A DNA stretch of 64,000 nt from Accumulibacter sp031732795 (GCA_031732795.1 JAVMKC010000100.1:1-64000), one strand, 5' to 3'; positions 54,079 to 63,508 are shown, numbered from the stretch's first letter. Made by a program: numbers and translations. The notes: generated from the sequence alone by a model not told the origin.

Positions 54079-55074
54079 ATGCATCCCTTCAAAGCTTTTC
54101 TGATCGAGGAAAAAGACGGTTTGACGAAGGGCCACCTGGTGGACATGGACGAGTCGCAACTCGATCCTGGCGAGGTTCTGATCAAGGTAGCTTATTCAAG
54201 CGTGAACTACAAGGATGCCTTGGCGGCTACGGGAGTGGGGCGAATCATCCGCCGGTTTCCGTGTGTGGGCGGCATCGATCTTTCTGGAACCGTTGCCAGC
54301 AGCACCGATCCGCGTTTCAAACCCGGCGATCCGGTGATCGCCACCAGTTTCGACATCGGTGTCGCTCATCACGGCGGCTACGCCGAGTATGCGCGGGTGC
54401 CGGCGCAGTGGGTGGTCGGCCTGCCGGCCGGTTTGACCTTGTTCGAAGCGATGGCCTTGGGTACCGCCGGATTCACCGCTGCCCTGGGCGTGGTGCGGAT
54501 GGAAGAGAACGGTCTGCGCCCGGGGAACGGGCCGGTGATCGTCACCGGAGCAACCGGTGGCGTCGGCAGCTTGGCGGTGGATATCCTGGCCCGCCTGGGC
54601 TATCAGGTGACGGCACTGACCGGCAAGGAAGGTGAAATCGGCTACCTCAAGGAATTGGGTGCCAATGAGGTGATGCTCCGCTCGGCGCTCGATCTGTCGC
54701 GGATTCGTCCTCTCGATCGGGCGGTCTGGGCGGGAGCCGTCGACAATCTCGGTGGCGACGTCCTGGCGTGGATCGCCAGTACCATGAAACAGGGTGGAAC
54801 CATCGCCAGCATCGGCTTGGCGGCCAGCGCCAGTCTGAAAACCACGGTGATGCCGTTCATCCTGCGGGGAGCCAGCCTGTTGGGGATCGATTCGGGTTAC
54901 ATCGGCGAGCCTTATCGCAGCGGAGTGTGGCAACGCTTGGCCAACGACATGCGCCCACGACACCTGGAACGGATGACCCGGACGATCGCTTTTGACGACT
55001 TGCCGCCGATCTTTGATGACTATATTCAGGGGCAGGCGCACGGCCGGGTCGTGGTCCGCATCGCCGCCGAGTGA
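54079..55074 (+). CDS. acuI: Acrylyl-CoA reductase (NADPH), AcuI/YhdH family
   Basis: AcuI reduces toxic acrylyl-CoA to propionyl-CoA. The 331-residue medium-chain reductase lacks zinc-ligand Cys and has SSVNYKDALAATG, GIDLSGTVA, GTAGFTAALGV, the NADP-binding GATGGVGSLAVDILARLGY and TGKEGEIGYLKELGA, all matching AcuI/YhdH. Its position two genes before propionyl-CoA synthetase supports a role in 3-hydroxypropionate or propionate metabolism. GGAGGT precedes the ATG. Confidence 0.9.
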   Translation: MHPFKAFLIEEKDGLTKGHLVDMDESQLDPGEVLIKVAYSSVNYKDALAATGVGRIIRRFPCVGGIDLSGTVASSTDPRFKPGDPVIATSFDIGVAHHGGYAEYARVPAQWVVGLPAGLTLFEAMALGTAGFTAALGVVRMEENGLRPGNGPVIVTGATGGVGSLAVDILARLGYQVTALTGKEGEIGYLKELGANEVMLRSALDLSRIRPLDRAVWAGAVDNLGGDVLAWIASTMKQGGTIASIGLAASASLKTTVMPFILRGASLLGIDSGYIGEPYRSGVWQRLANDMRPRHLERMTRTIAFDDLPPIFDDYIQGQAHGRVVVRIAAE

Positions 55075-55117
55075 ATTCGCGGGCCCCGATCAGCCAGATC
55101 AGCATAAGCGGGATTCG

Positions 55118-56272
55118 ATGGAGAAGGACAGCAACGCCCAGCAGGAACGGCCCCGGATTCTGATCGTGGATGATTCGCGTAGTGTGCGGACGACGTTCAT
55201 CAAGTTGGTCCGCGAACATTACGCTTTCCGTGAGGAAATCGACGGCGAGGCCGGTTGGCAGGCGCTGGTGCTCGATCACTCGATCCAACTGGTGATTTGC
55301 GCGATTTCGATGCCGATGCTCGATGGCGATGGCCTGTTGGCACGCTTGCGCGGTTCGCGTTTGGCGCGCTTGCGTCAGATGCCGGTGCTGATGGTCAGCA
55401 GCGACAACGAGGAGGCGAACGCGCACGCGCGGACGATGGGTGCGTCCGATTTCATCAACCGCGGTATCGCCAGCAGTGAACTGCTGGCGCGGATTGCCTC
55501 CTTGCTGCGTCTGGCACGTGCGCAAAACGAGTTGCGCGAGAGCGCCGACAGTGCCCTGCGCGATCCCGATACTGGCTTGCCCAACCGGCAGCATGTCGAA
55601 GTGCAAGCCTCGCAGGCGCTCTCCTTGGCCACACGCCGGGGAATCCCGGTCAGCATCCTGGTCATGAGTTTCGATCACGCCGAGGACTTGCGCCGCCGTC
55701 ATGGCGATGAGATGAGCAAGGCGTTGTTGAAACGCTTCGCCAGCATCATGAACAAGACCGTGCGCAAGGAAGACAGCCTGGGACATTATGCCGGCAACCA
55801 GTTGGCGGTGGTCTCGCCGGGAACGCCTTACCCAGCCTGTGAATCGTTCGCCACTCGCCTTCGCGAAGCCTTCGCCGTGGCGACGATCGCCATCCAGGGC
55901 CAACGTCTCGAACTGTCGCTGAGTATCGGAGTGGCCAACATCCCGCAAGATCAGGTAAGCTCTTCGACAGCCTTGTTGAATCTTGCCGCGGAACGCTTGA
56001 ACAAAGCCCAGCAAGCCGGCGGCAATCGGGTGGTTTCATGTCAGGATTCTGGCGTTGGTGGTCCGCCACGACCGCGTTTCAACCATGCGCTGGACCTGAT
56101 CAGGATCGGACAGATCAACCAGGTGGTGCCGCATCTGGTACCGCTGGGCAAGGAGGTGCTTCCTTTTCTGGAGTTGTTGGAGAGGGAGTTGAAGTTGGGT
56201 TTGCCGCTGGCAGACATTCGCAAACAGCTGCTTGACCGGGAAACGGAGTTCAAAGAAAACCGGCAGGCGTAG
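55118..56272 (+). CDS. Receiver-GGDEF protein, degenerate in both domains
   Basis: The 384-residue protein has an N-terminal receiver and a GGDEF-like domain. The receiver keeps the acid pair (Asp18-Asp19) but has Ala62 where the phospho-Asp should be (VICAISMPMLDG), and Arg115 replaces the conserved Lys. The GGDEF domain begins DPDTGLPNR but has AGNQL (225-229) in place of GGDEF, so cyclase activity is unlikely. A C-terminal helical tail of about 75 residues follows. It may act by protein interaction or effector binding. ATG 55118 is chosen over a longer frame within acuI. Confidence 0.85.
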   Translation: MEKDSNAQQERPRILIVDDSRSVRTTFIKLVREHYAFREEIDGEAGWQALVLDHSIQLVICAISMPMLDGDGLLARLRGSRLARLRQMPVLMVSSDNEEANAHARTMGASDFINRGIASSELLARIASLLRLARAQNELRESADSALRDPDTGLPNRQHVEVQASQALSLATRRGIPVSILVMSFDHAEDLRRRHGDEMSKALLKRFASIMNKTVRKEDSLGHYAGNQLAVVSPGTPYPACESFATRLREAFAVATIAIQGQRLELSLSIGVANIPQDQVSSSTALLNLAAERLNKAQQAGGNRVVSCQDSGVGGPPRPRFNHALDLIRIGQINQVVPHLVPLGKEVLPFLELLERELKLGLPLADIRKQLLDRETEFKENRQA

Positions 56273-56316
56273 TTCCCACGGGTGCAGGTGGATCATTTTT
56301 TCGAAGAGGGAGTTTC

Positions 56317-58212
56317 ATGGCCACAATTCAAGAGTTTCACAAAAATTCGATCGAAAATCCGGAGGCTTTCTGGGGCGAGGAAGCCAAACTCGTCGATTGG
56401 CACAAGCCGTTCAGCAAAGTGCTCGATTTCTCCCGGCCGCCGTTCGCCAAGTGGTTTGTCGGCGGCGAAACCAACCTCTGCCACAACGCCGTCGACCGGC
56501 ACGCCGCCAAACGGCCGAACGACCGCGCACTGGTCTTCATCTCCACCGAGACCGATCAGGAAGTGGTCTATACCTTTGCCGAGCTCAAACAAGAGGTCAT
56601 GCGCACCGCGGCAATCATGCAGAGCCTGGGTGTCGGCAAGGGTGACCGGGTACTGATCTACATGCCGATGATCGCCGAAGCGATGTTCGCCATGCTGGCT
56701 TGCGCGCGTATCGGCGCGATCCATTCGGTGGTGTTCGGCGGTTTCGCTTCCGGTTCATTGGCGACCCGTATCGACGATGCCGCGCCCAAGCTGGTCGTCT
56801 CTTCCGACGCCGGCATGCGTGGCGGCAAGGCCGTGCCTTACAAGGACCTGCTCGACGAGGCGATCACGCTCGCCGAGCACAAGCCCGCCAAAGTGCTGAT
56901 GGTCGATCGCGGTCTCGACAAGGGCTTCAACAAAGTCGAAGGTCGTGACGTCGATTACGCCACCTTGCGCGCCCAATTCATGGACGCCGAAGTACCGGTC
57001 ACGTGGATGGAATCCTCGGAACCGGCGTACATCCTGTACACCTCCGGCACCACCGGCAAGCCGAAGGGCGTGCAGCGTGACACCGGCGGTTACGCCGTCG
57101 CCCTGGCCTCGACGCTGAAGTACATCTTCTGCGGCAACGAAGGCGAGACCTTCTTCGCCACTTCCGACATCGGCTGGGTCGTCGGCCACTCGTACATTGT
57201 CTACGGTCCGCTGATCGGCGGCATGTGCACGATCATGTACGAAGGCACGCCGCTGCGTCCCGATCCGGGCATCTGGTGGCAAATCGTCGAGAAATACAAG
57301 GTCAACGTAATGTTCTCGGCGCCGACCGCGGCGCGGGTGTTGAAGAAGCACGACACCGCGTACATGCACAAATATGATCTGTCGAGTCTGCGGCATCTGT
57401 TTTTGGCCGGCGAGCCGCTCGACCAGCCGACCCACGAATGGATCATGGGCGAGCTCGGTCTGCCGGTTTATGATAACTACTGGCAGACGGAAACCGGCTG
57501 GCCGATCCTTGGCCCGATGCCCGGGGTGCAAAAGACCGAAATCCGTTATGGCACGCCGAACTTCCCGGTCTATGGTTACAACCTGAAGATCTTCCGCGAA
57601 GACGGCAGCATCTGCGACACCGACGAAAAAGGTATCGTCGGCATTGTGCCGCCGCTGCCGCCTGGGTGTTTGTCCACCGTTTGGGGTGACGACGCCCGCT
57701 TCGTCTCGACCTACTTCTCGTTGTTCCGTGAGCCACAGGTGTATTCCTCCTTCGACTGGGGCATCTGCGACAAGGACGGCTATCACTTCATCCTCGGCCG
57801 TACCGACGACGTGATCAACGTTGCCGGCCACCGTCTCGGCACCCGCGAAATCGAAGAAGCCATCCAAGGCCATCCGGCAATCGCCGAAGTGGCGGTGGTC
57901 GGTGTTGCCGACCAGTTGAAGGGACAAATGCCGATGGCTTTCGCGGTGGTCAAGAGCACCGACAGCATCGCCACTCCCGAGTTGGCCGCGACACTCGAGA
58001 AGGAAGTGATGAAACAAGTCGACGACAGCCTGGGTGCCATCGCCCGGCCGAGTCGGGTGCACTTCCTGACCGTGCTGCCGAAGACCCGTTCCGGCAAACT
58101 GCTGCGTCGTTCGATCCAGGCGCTGGCCGAAGGCCGCGATCCGGGCGATCTGACGACCATCGAGGACCCGACGGCTCTCGAACAGTTGCAGCGGGCCCTT
58201 GGCACCAAATAA
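56317..58212 (+). CDS. prpE: Propionate-CoA ligase (propionyl-CoA synthetase)
   Basis: PrpE activates propionate to propionyl-CoA through an acyl-adenylate. The 631-residue ANL-family enzyme has the AMP-binding signature ILYTSGTTGKPKGVQRDTGG, the segment YDNYWQTETGWPI, GRTDDVINVAGHRLGTREIEE and the C-terminal catalytic Lys in TRSGKLLRRSIQ. The early motifs (EAFWGEEAKLVDWHKPF) are closer to PrpE than to Acs. It follows the receiver-GGDEF gene by 44 nt and ends at a strong terminator. Confidence 0.95.
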   Translation: MATIQEFHKNSIENPEAFWGEEAKLVDWHKPFSKVLDFSRPPFAKWFVGGETNLCHNAVDRHAAKRPNDRALVFISTETDQEVVYTFAELKQEVMRTAAIMQSLGVGKGDRVLIYMPMIAEAMFAMLACARIGAIHSVVFGGFASGSLATRIDDAAPKLVVSSDAGMRGGKAVPYKDLLDEAITLAEHKPAKVLMVDRGLDKGFNKVEGRDVDYATLRAQFMDAEVPVTWMESSEPAYILYTSGTTGKPKGVQRDTGGYAVALASTLKYIFCGNEGETFFATSDIGWVVGHSYIVYGPLIGGMCTIMYEGTPLRPDPGIWWQIVEKYKVNVMFSAPTAARVLKKHDTAYMHKYDLSSLRHLFLAGEPLDQPTHEWIMGELGLPVYDNYWQTETGWPILGPMPGVQKTEIRYGTPNFPVYGYNLKIFREDGSICDTDEKGIVGIVPPLPPGCLSTVWGDDARFVSTYFSLFREPQVYSSFDWGICDKDGYHFILGRTDDVINVAGHRLGTREIEEAIQGHPAIAEVAVVGVADQLKGQMPMAFAVVKSTDSIATPELAATLEKEVMKQVDDSLGAIARPSRVHFLTVLPKTRSGKLLRRSIQALAEGRDPGDLTTIEDPTALEQLQRALGTK

Positions 58213-58248
58213 GCCCGTCTGCCGACACCCGTCCCGCGGGTGCTGACG

Positions 58249-58282
58249 AAACCTGCTGTCCTGACAGGCAGCAGGTTTTTTT
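58249..58282 (+). terminator. Intrinsic terminator after prpE
   Basis: AACCTGCTG (58250-58258) and CAGCAGGTT (58269-58277) form a perfect 9-bp stem with a 10-nt loop, and the stem runs into a T tract ending at 58282. It lies 37 nt after the prpE stop. Confidence 0.92.
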
Positions 58283-58326
58283 GCGCCTTTGCCAACGTGC
58301 GCCACCTAACGATTGCGGGAGGAAAC

Positions 58327-59757
58327 ATGTCGCTCGATTTTTTGACCGATGCCGAGCGGATTCGCCAACGGGCGATGCAGACCCTGCTCGACGATTTTGC
58401 CGATCTGTTCAAAGGAATCGTCATCGTCGATCGCCAGGCGCGTATCGTCTGGATGAACGAAAACTACCCCAAACGTCTCGGACTGCCCGATCCGGCAGCG
58501 GTGATCGGTCTGCCGATCGAAGAAGTGATTCCGAACAGCCTGATGCGCGAAGTGGTGCATAGCGGCCAAGCGATCATGCTCGATCTGATGGACTACGGGG
58601 CAGAATCCTTCGTGGTGATGCGCCTGCCCTTGCGTGATGAAAACGGGGAAATCATCGGCGCGATGGGAATGGTGGTGTTCGACGACCCTCGGCAACTGGC
58701 CCCGTTGCTGTCGCGCTTCAAACACTTGCAGGTCGAACTGGCCGACACCAAACGCAAACTCGACGAAGCGCGACGCAGCAAATACACCTTTGCCAGCCTG
58801 ATCGGCAGCAGCCCGCGGGCGATGGCCATCAAGGATCAGGCGCGTCGCGCTGCCCGGGCCAGTTCGCCGGTGTTGATCCTCGGCGAAACCGGCACCGGCA
58901 AGGAACTGCTGGCGCACGCGATCCATGCCGCCAGTCCGCGCGCCAGCGGCCCGTTCGTGGCAGTGAACATCGCCGCGATCCCCGAGACCCTGCTCGAAAC
59001 CGAATTCTTCGGAGTCGCTCCCGGCGCGTACACCGGTGCCGACCGCAAGGGACGCAAGGGAAAGTTCGAACTGGCCGAAGGCGGCACCTTGTTTCTCGAT
59101 GAAATCGGCGACATGTCGCCCTCGCTGCAGGCCAAACTGTTGCGCGCCCTGCAGGAAAAGGAAGTCGAGCCGGTGGGATCGAACCGCTTGCTGGCCGTTG
59201 ACGTCCATGTCATTGCCGCCACCAGCCGACCGCTGCAACAGGACGTCGACGCCGGCCGTTTCCGCGCCGATCTGTTCTACCGGCTCAACGTGATCACCCT
59301 CAACCTGCCCCCGTTGCGCGACCGGCTCGACGACCTGCCGTTGATCGCCGAAGCGCTGAGTGACTCGCTGGCCCGTCAGTTGGGCGAACCCCCACGCAGT
59401 CTGTCCGACGACGCTTTCGCTTATCTGGCCCGGCATGCCTGGCCGGGCAATATCCGTGAACTGGCCAATGTGCTGGAGCGGGCGCTGCTGATGTCGGATG
59501 CCGAGCGGCTCGGCGCCGCTGACATCGAGCGGGTTCTGCCGAGCGTCGCTTCGCCAGCGGAATCTCCAACCGCCCATGCGCACCCGGTGCAGACCCTGCA
59601 ACAAATCCTCCAGCAGAGCGAACGTGACGCTATCGTCGCCGCGCTGAACGAGGCCAACGGCAACAAGACTCAAGCCGCCCGTCGGCTGGGAATTTCCCGT
59701 GCTTCGCTCTATGAAAAAATGGCCGCCCTGGGAATCGACGCGGCAGTCAGTCACTGA
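58327..59757 (+). CDS. PAS-domain sigma-54-dependent transcriptional activator
   Basis: The 476-residue activator has an N-terminal PAS domain (about 20-135, GIVIVDRQARIVWMNENYPK), a coiled linker and an AAA+ domain. The AAA+ domain has Walker A GETGTGKELLAHAIH, the sigma-54 loop GAYTGA (Tyr instead of the usual Phe) and GTLFLDEIGDM. A Fis-type HTH (NKTQAARRLGISRASLYEKM) ends the protein. With no receiver, it probably senses a ligand through PAS. ATG 58327 follows GGGAGGAAAC. A -24/-12 promoter lies just downstream, so the permease and CoA-transferase genes are likely targets. Confidence 0.93.
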   Translation: MSLDFLTDAERIRQRAMQTLLDDFADLFKGIVIVDRQARIVWMNENYPKRLGLPDPAAVIGLPIEEVIPNSLMREVVHSGQAIMLDLMDYGAESFVVMRLPLRDENGEIIGAMGMVVFDDPRQLAPLLSRFKHLQVELADTKRKLDEARRSKYTFASLIGSSPRAMAIKDQARRAARASSPVLILGETGTGKELLAHAIHAASPRASGPFVAVNIAAIPETLLETEFFGVAPGAYTGADRKGRKGKFELAEGGTLFLDEIGDMSPSLQAKLLRALQEKEVEPVGSNRLLAVDVHVIAATSRPLQQDVDAGRFRADLFYRLNVITLNLPPLRDRLDDLPLIAEALSDSLARQLGEPPRSLSDDAFAYLARHAWPGNIRELANVLERALLMSDAERLGAADIERVLPSVASPAESPTAHAHPVQTLQQILQQSERDAIVAALNEANGNKTQAARRLGISRASLYEKMAALGIDAAVSH

Positions 59758-59761
59758 GTGG

Positions 59762-59803
59762 TTGTCTGCCATCGCGGACAAAGTGCTTGCCGGAGCGGAC
59801 AAA
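59762..59803 (+). promoter_or_regulatory. Probable enhancer (UAS) of the sigma-54 promoter
   Basis: TTGTCTGC-CATC-GCGGACAA (59762-59781) is an inverted repeat with one mismatch. A second GCGGACAAA (59795-59803) repeats the right half exactly 21 bp downstream, two helical turns. It lies about 50-90 bp upstream of the -24/-12 element and directly after the activator gene. Activator binding is inferred. Confidence 0.6.
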
Positions 59804-59850
59804 CAAGCCGCCTCGAAAAAAATTGATTTTTAAAATCAAAAGCAAATTTC

Positions 59851-59866
59851 TGGCACAAATTGTGCT
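59851..59866 (+). promoter_or_regulatory. Sigma-54 (-24/-12) promoter of the permease gene
   Basis: TGGCACAAATTGTGCT has the invariant GG-N10-GC spacing and a perfect TGGCAC -24 half; the -12 half is GTGCT instead of TTGCT. It lies 40 nt upstream of the permease ATG at 59907, leaving a leader of about 30 nt. Confidence 0.7.
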
Positions 59867-59906
59867 TCACAAATGAGCCATTGTTAAAAACTGTGAGGAG
59901 TCTGTC

Positions 59907-61304
59907 ATGTCGTTCTTGATCGTACTTGCCGCACTTTGTTTCCTGATGTTCGTCGCCTATCGCGGCTACAGCGTCATTCTCTTCGCGCCGGTCGCCGCGC
60001 TGGGCGCCGTTCTGCTCACCGACCCAGCGCTGGTCGCGCCGATGTTCACCGGGCTGTTCATGGACAAGATGGTCGGTTTCGTGAAACTCTACTTCCCGGT
60101 CTTCCTGCTCGGTGCCATTTTCGGCAAAGTCATCGAACTGTCCGGCTTTTCGAAAGCCATTGTCTCGGCGGTGATCAATCTCGTCGGCCGCGAGCGGGCG
60201 ATGCTGTCGATCGTTGCCGTTTGCGGATTGCTGACTTACTTCGGCGTGTCGTTGTTCGTCGTCGTCTTCGCCGTCTATCCCTTCGCCGCCGAACTGTTTC
60301 GCCAGAGCAACATCCCGAAGCGGCTGATTCCAGGCACCATCGCCCTCGGCGCCTTCACTTTCACCATGGATTCGCTGCCCGGCACGCCGCAAATCCAGAA
60401 CATCATTCCCACCACCTTCTTCAAGACCGATATCTACGCCGCACCGTGGCTGGGAACCATCGGCGCCTTGTTCATCATCATCGCCGGCATGACTTATCTC
60501 GACTGGCGCCGCCGTCAGGCTCTGGCCGCGGGTGAAGGCTACGGAACCAATCTGGTCAATGAACCCGAACCGTTTACCAGCGAAAAACTGGCCAATCCGC
60601 TGATCGCCATCCTGCCGCTGATCCTCGTCGGCGTCACCAACTGGATCTTCACCCGGATGATTCCGGAGATTTACGGCAAATCGCACTCTTTCATCCCCGC
60701 AGTGGTCGGCAAAGCCGCGCCGGTAGTGCAGGACGTTTCGAAGATCGCCGCGATCTGGGCCGTCGAAGGTGCGCTGCTGGTCGGCATCCTGACCGTCTTC
60801 CTCTTTGCCGGCAAAATGGTGATCGAACGCTTTGCCGAAGGATCGAAGTCGGCGATCGCCGGTGCGCTGCTGGCGTCGATGAATACGGCCTCCGAATACG
60901 GCTTCGGCGCGGTGATCGCCGCATTGCCGGGCTTTCTGGTCGTCGCCAACGCCTTGACCGCCATCCCCAACCCGCTGATCAATGAAGCGATTACCGTTAC
61001 TTCGCTGGCTGGGATCACCGGTTCGGCGTCGGGCGGCATGAGCATCGCACTGGCGGCGATGGCCGAGACGTTCATCCACAACGCGCAGGCCGCCGGCATC
61101 CCGCTGGAAGTCTTCCACCGCGTCGCCTCGATGGCCAGTGGCGGCATGGACACCCTGCCGCACAACGGCGCGGTGATCACTCTGCTGGCGGTGACCGGGC
61201 TGACTCACAAAGTCTCCTACCGGGATATCTTCGCGATCACGGTGATCAAGACTACCGCGGTGTTCGTGGTCATCGGCGTGTTTTATCTGACCGGCATCGT
61301 CTGA
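59907..61304 (+). CDS. GntP-family carboxylate:H+ permease
   Basis: The 465-residue protein has about 12 membrane helices and GntP-like features: VFLLGAIFGKVIELSGFSKA, FAVYPFAAELFRQSNIPKRLIPG, DSLPGTPQIQNIIPT and a C-terminal segment GSASGGMSIALAAMAE ... DTLPHNGAVITLL. GntP members import gluconate, hydroxybutyrate or other small carboxylates. Control by a PAS sigma-54 activator and linkage to a CoA-transferase suggest import of a short-chain (hydroxy)acid. GAGGAG lies 9 nt upstream of the ATG. Confidence 0.88.
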   Translation: MSFLIVLAALCFLMFVAYRGYSVILFAPVAALGAVLLTDPALVAPMFTGLFMDKMVGFVKLYFPVFLLGAIFGKVIELSGFSKAIVSAVINLVGRERAMLSIVAVCGLLTYFGVSLFVVVFAVYPFAAELFRQSNIPKRLIPGTIALGAFTFTMDSLPGTPQIQNIIPTTFFKTDIYAAPWLGTIGALFIIIAGMTYLDWRRRQALAAGEGYGTNLVNEPEPFTSEKLANPLIAILPLILVGVTNWIFTRMIPEIYGKSHSFIPAVVGKAAPVVQDVSKIAAIWAVEGALLVGILTVFLFAGKMVIERFAEGSKSAIAGALLASMNTASEYGFGAVIAALPGFLVVANALTAIPNPLINEAITVTSLAGITGSASGGMSIALAAMAETFIHNAQAAGIPLEVFHRVASMASGGMDTLPHNGAVITLLAVTGLTHKVSYRDIFAITVIKTTAVFVVIGVFYLTGIV

Positions 61305-61314
61305 GAGGCGGTGA

Positions 61315-61458
61315 AGAAATCGTCACGAGCTGGCCAAGAGGCCAAGAGGCCAAGCGCAAGCGAGCAAACGCCGAGACCTATCCAATGGATAGGCGAGGAG
61401 TGAGTGAGTGAGCAACGCCGCAGATTGGCCGCGCCGTAGAGTTATTCACCACCGCTGA
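61315..61458. repeat. Dispersed intergenic repeat, copy 2
   Basis: This stretch of about 144 bp between the permease and CoA-transferase genes is closely similar to 43861-43992 in the same orientation. It has the same palindromic core CCTATCC-AAT-GGATAGG (61377-61393). A duplicated AAGAGGCC block accounts for much of the length difference. It starts 11 nt after the permease stop and may affect read-through into the CoA-transferase gene. Confidence 0.8.
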
Positions 61459-61495
61459 ATCTTGCCGACCAACTTTTACCAGGAGAACTGCTTCC

Positions 61496-63508
61496 ATGCC
61501 TATTTCCCGGCACCCTTTGGCCCACTCGCTACGCACATCCGATACCGGCAAGATCGTTTCGGCGCAGGAGGCGGTACGCCTGATCCGCGACGGGGACACC
61601 CTGGCCACCGGCGGCTTCGTCGGTATCGGTTTTCCCGAAAACATCGCTGTGGCCCTGGAAAAACTTTATCTGGAGAGCGATAGCGGCGAACTGCCCGGTC
61701 TGGGCGCCCCGCGCAACCTGACCGTCGTTTATGCCGGCGGCCAGGGTGACGGCAAGGACCGCGGGCTCAACCACCTCGGGCACGACGGTCTGGTCGCCCG
61801 GGTGATCGGCGGCCATTGGGGACTGGTTCCCAAACTGCAACATCTCGCCGTCGCCAACCGTATCGAAGCCTACAACCTTCCGCAAGGGGTGATTTCGCAC
61901 CTCTTCCGCGACATCGCCGCCGGCAAACCCGGAACTCTCACCCGCGTCGGGCTCGGCACTTTCGTCGATCCCCGACTCGGCGGTGGCAAACTCAACCAGC
62001 GCACCACCCAGGACTTGGTGCGGATCATCGAAATCGACGGCCAGGAGTACCTGTTCTACCGGGGATTTCCGATCAACGTCGGCATCATCCGCGGCACCAC
62101 TGCCGACCCTGACGGCAACATCACCATGGAAAAAGAAGCGTTGACCCTCGAAGCCCAGGCCATCGCCATGGCCGCGCACAATTCGGGCGGCATCGTCATC
62201 GCCCAGGTCGAACGGATCGCCGACCGCGGCACGCTCAATTCCCGGCAGGTCAAAATCCCCGGCCTGCTGGTCAACTGCATCGTCGTCGCCGAAAAACCCG
62301 AATACCACATGCAAACCTTCGTCGAGCAGTACAATCCGGCTTTCGCCGGAGAACTGCGCGTGCCGGTGTCCGGAATTCCGCCGATGACGATGAGCGAACG
62401 CAAGATCATCGCTCGTCGCGCGGCACTGGAATTGAAAGCCAACGCCGTGGTCAACCTCGGCATCGGCATGCCGGAAGGCATCGCCGCCGTTGCTGCCGAA
62501 GAAAAGATCATCGACCTGATCACCCTTACCGCCGAACCCGGCGTCGTCGGCGGTATTCCGGCGGGCGGTTTGAATTTCGGCGCGGCGGTCAACGCCCAGG
62601 CGATCATCGATCAACCCAGCCAGTTCGATTTTTACGATGGCGGCGGACTGGACATCGCTTTTCTGGGCCTGGCGCAGGCCGACCGCGAAGGCAACCTCAA
62701 TGTCTCCAAGTTCGGCCCACGGCTGGCCGGCGCCGGCGGCTTCATCAACATCAGCCAGAACGCCAAAAAAGTCGTATTCGTCGGCACGTTCACCGCCGGC
62801 GAACTCGAGATCGCCATCAACAGCGGCCAACTGTCGATCGTCAACGACGGCCGAGCGCGCAAATTCGTCGACCAGGTCGAACACCGCACTTTCAGCGGGC
62901 CGGAAGCCAACCGCCGCGGCACGCCGGTGCTGTTCATCACCGAACGCTGCGTATTCAAGCTGTCGCCCGACGGCCTCGAACTCACCGAAATCGCGCCGGG
63001 AATCGACATCGAACGCGACATTCTGGCGCACATGAGCTTCAAACCGCTGATCCCATGCCCGCCGGCACTGATGGACGCCCGCATCTTCAGCGACGAGCCG
63101 ATGAATCTGCGCCCCGATCTGCTCGAAATTCCGCTGCCCCGGCGCCTGAGTTACGAACCGGCAAGCAATATCCTGTTCATCGATTTCGAAGGGTTGAACG
63201 TGCGCAGCGAAAGCGACATCGAGCGGATTCGCGCCGCGATCGAAAGCAAGCTCAACGATATCGGCCGCAAGGTCTACGCGGTAGTCAATTACGACCGCTT
63301 CAGTATCACTCCCGAACTGGTCGACGACTATATCGGCATGGTCAAGGGATTGATGGAACGGCATTACCTGAACGTCACCCGTTACACCTCGAGCACCTTC
63401 GCCCGCATGAAACTCGGCGAGGCGCTGGCCCGCGGCGACATCGCGCCGCAGCTCTACGCCGATGCCGACGAGGCGCAGGCCAACCTCACCCTCCCGACGG
63501 ACCGCTGA
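61496..63508 (+). CDS. Acyl-CoA:acetate/propionate CoA-transferase, C-terminally extended
   Basis: The 670-residue family I CoA-transferase moves CoA between short-chain acids. The N-terminal half has ATGGFVGIGFPENIAVALE, and the second half LGIGMPEGIAAVAAEE with the catalytic Glu347 in TAEPGVVGGIPAGG. The usual propionate CoA-transferase ends near the LTEIAPGIDIERDILAHMSFKPL segment (about 500-525). A further stretch of about 130 residues forms an alpha/beta, STAS-like domain (SNILFIDFEGLNVRSESDIE, GRKVYAVVNYDRF). The substrate is inferred as acetate, propionate, lactate or hydroxybutyrate. Confidence 0.9.
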   Translation: MPISRHPLAHSLRTSDTGKIVSAQEAVRLIRDGDTLATGGFVGIGFPENIAVALEKLYLESDSGELPGLGAPRNLTVVYAGGQGDGKDRGLNHLGHDGLVARVIGGHWGLVPKLQHLAVANRIEAYNLPQGVISHLFRDIAAGKPGTLTRVGLGTFVDPRLGGGKLNQRTTQDLVRIIEIDGQEYLFYRGFPINVGIIRGTTADPDGNITMEKEALTLEAQAIAMAAHNSGGIVIAQVERIADRGTLNSRQVKIPGLLVNCIVVAEKPEYHMQTFVEQYNPAFAGELRVPVSGIPPMTMSERKIIARRAALELKANAVVNLGIGMPEGIAAVAAEEKIIDLITLTAEPGVVGGIPAGGLNFGAAVNAQAIIDQPSQFDFYDGGGLDIAFLGLAQADREGNLNVSKFGPRLAGAGGFINISQNAKKVVFVGTFTAGELEIAINSGQLSIVNDGRARKFVDQVEHRTFSGPEANRRGTPVLFITERCVFKLSPDGLELTEIAPGIDIERDILAHMSFKPLIPCPPALMDARIFSDEPMNLRPDLLEIPLPRRLSYEPASNILFIDFEGLNVRSESDIERIRAAIESKLNDIGRKVYAVVNYDRFSITPELVDDYIGMVKGLMERHYLNVTRYTSSTFARMKLGEALARGDIAPQLYADADEAQANLTLPTDR

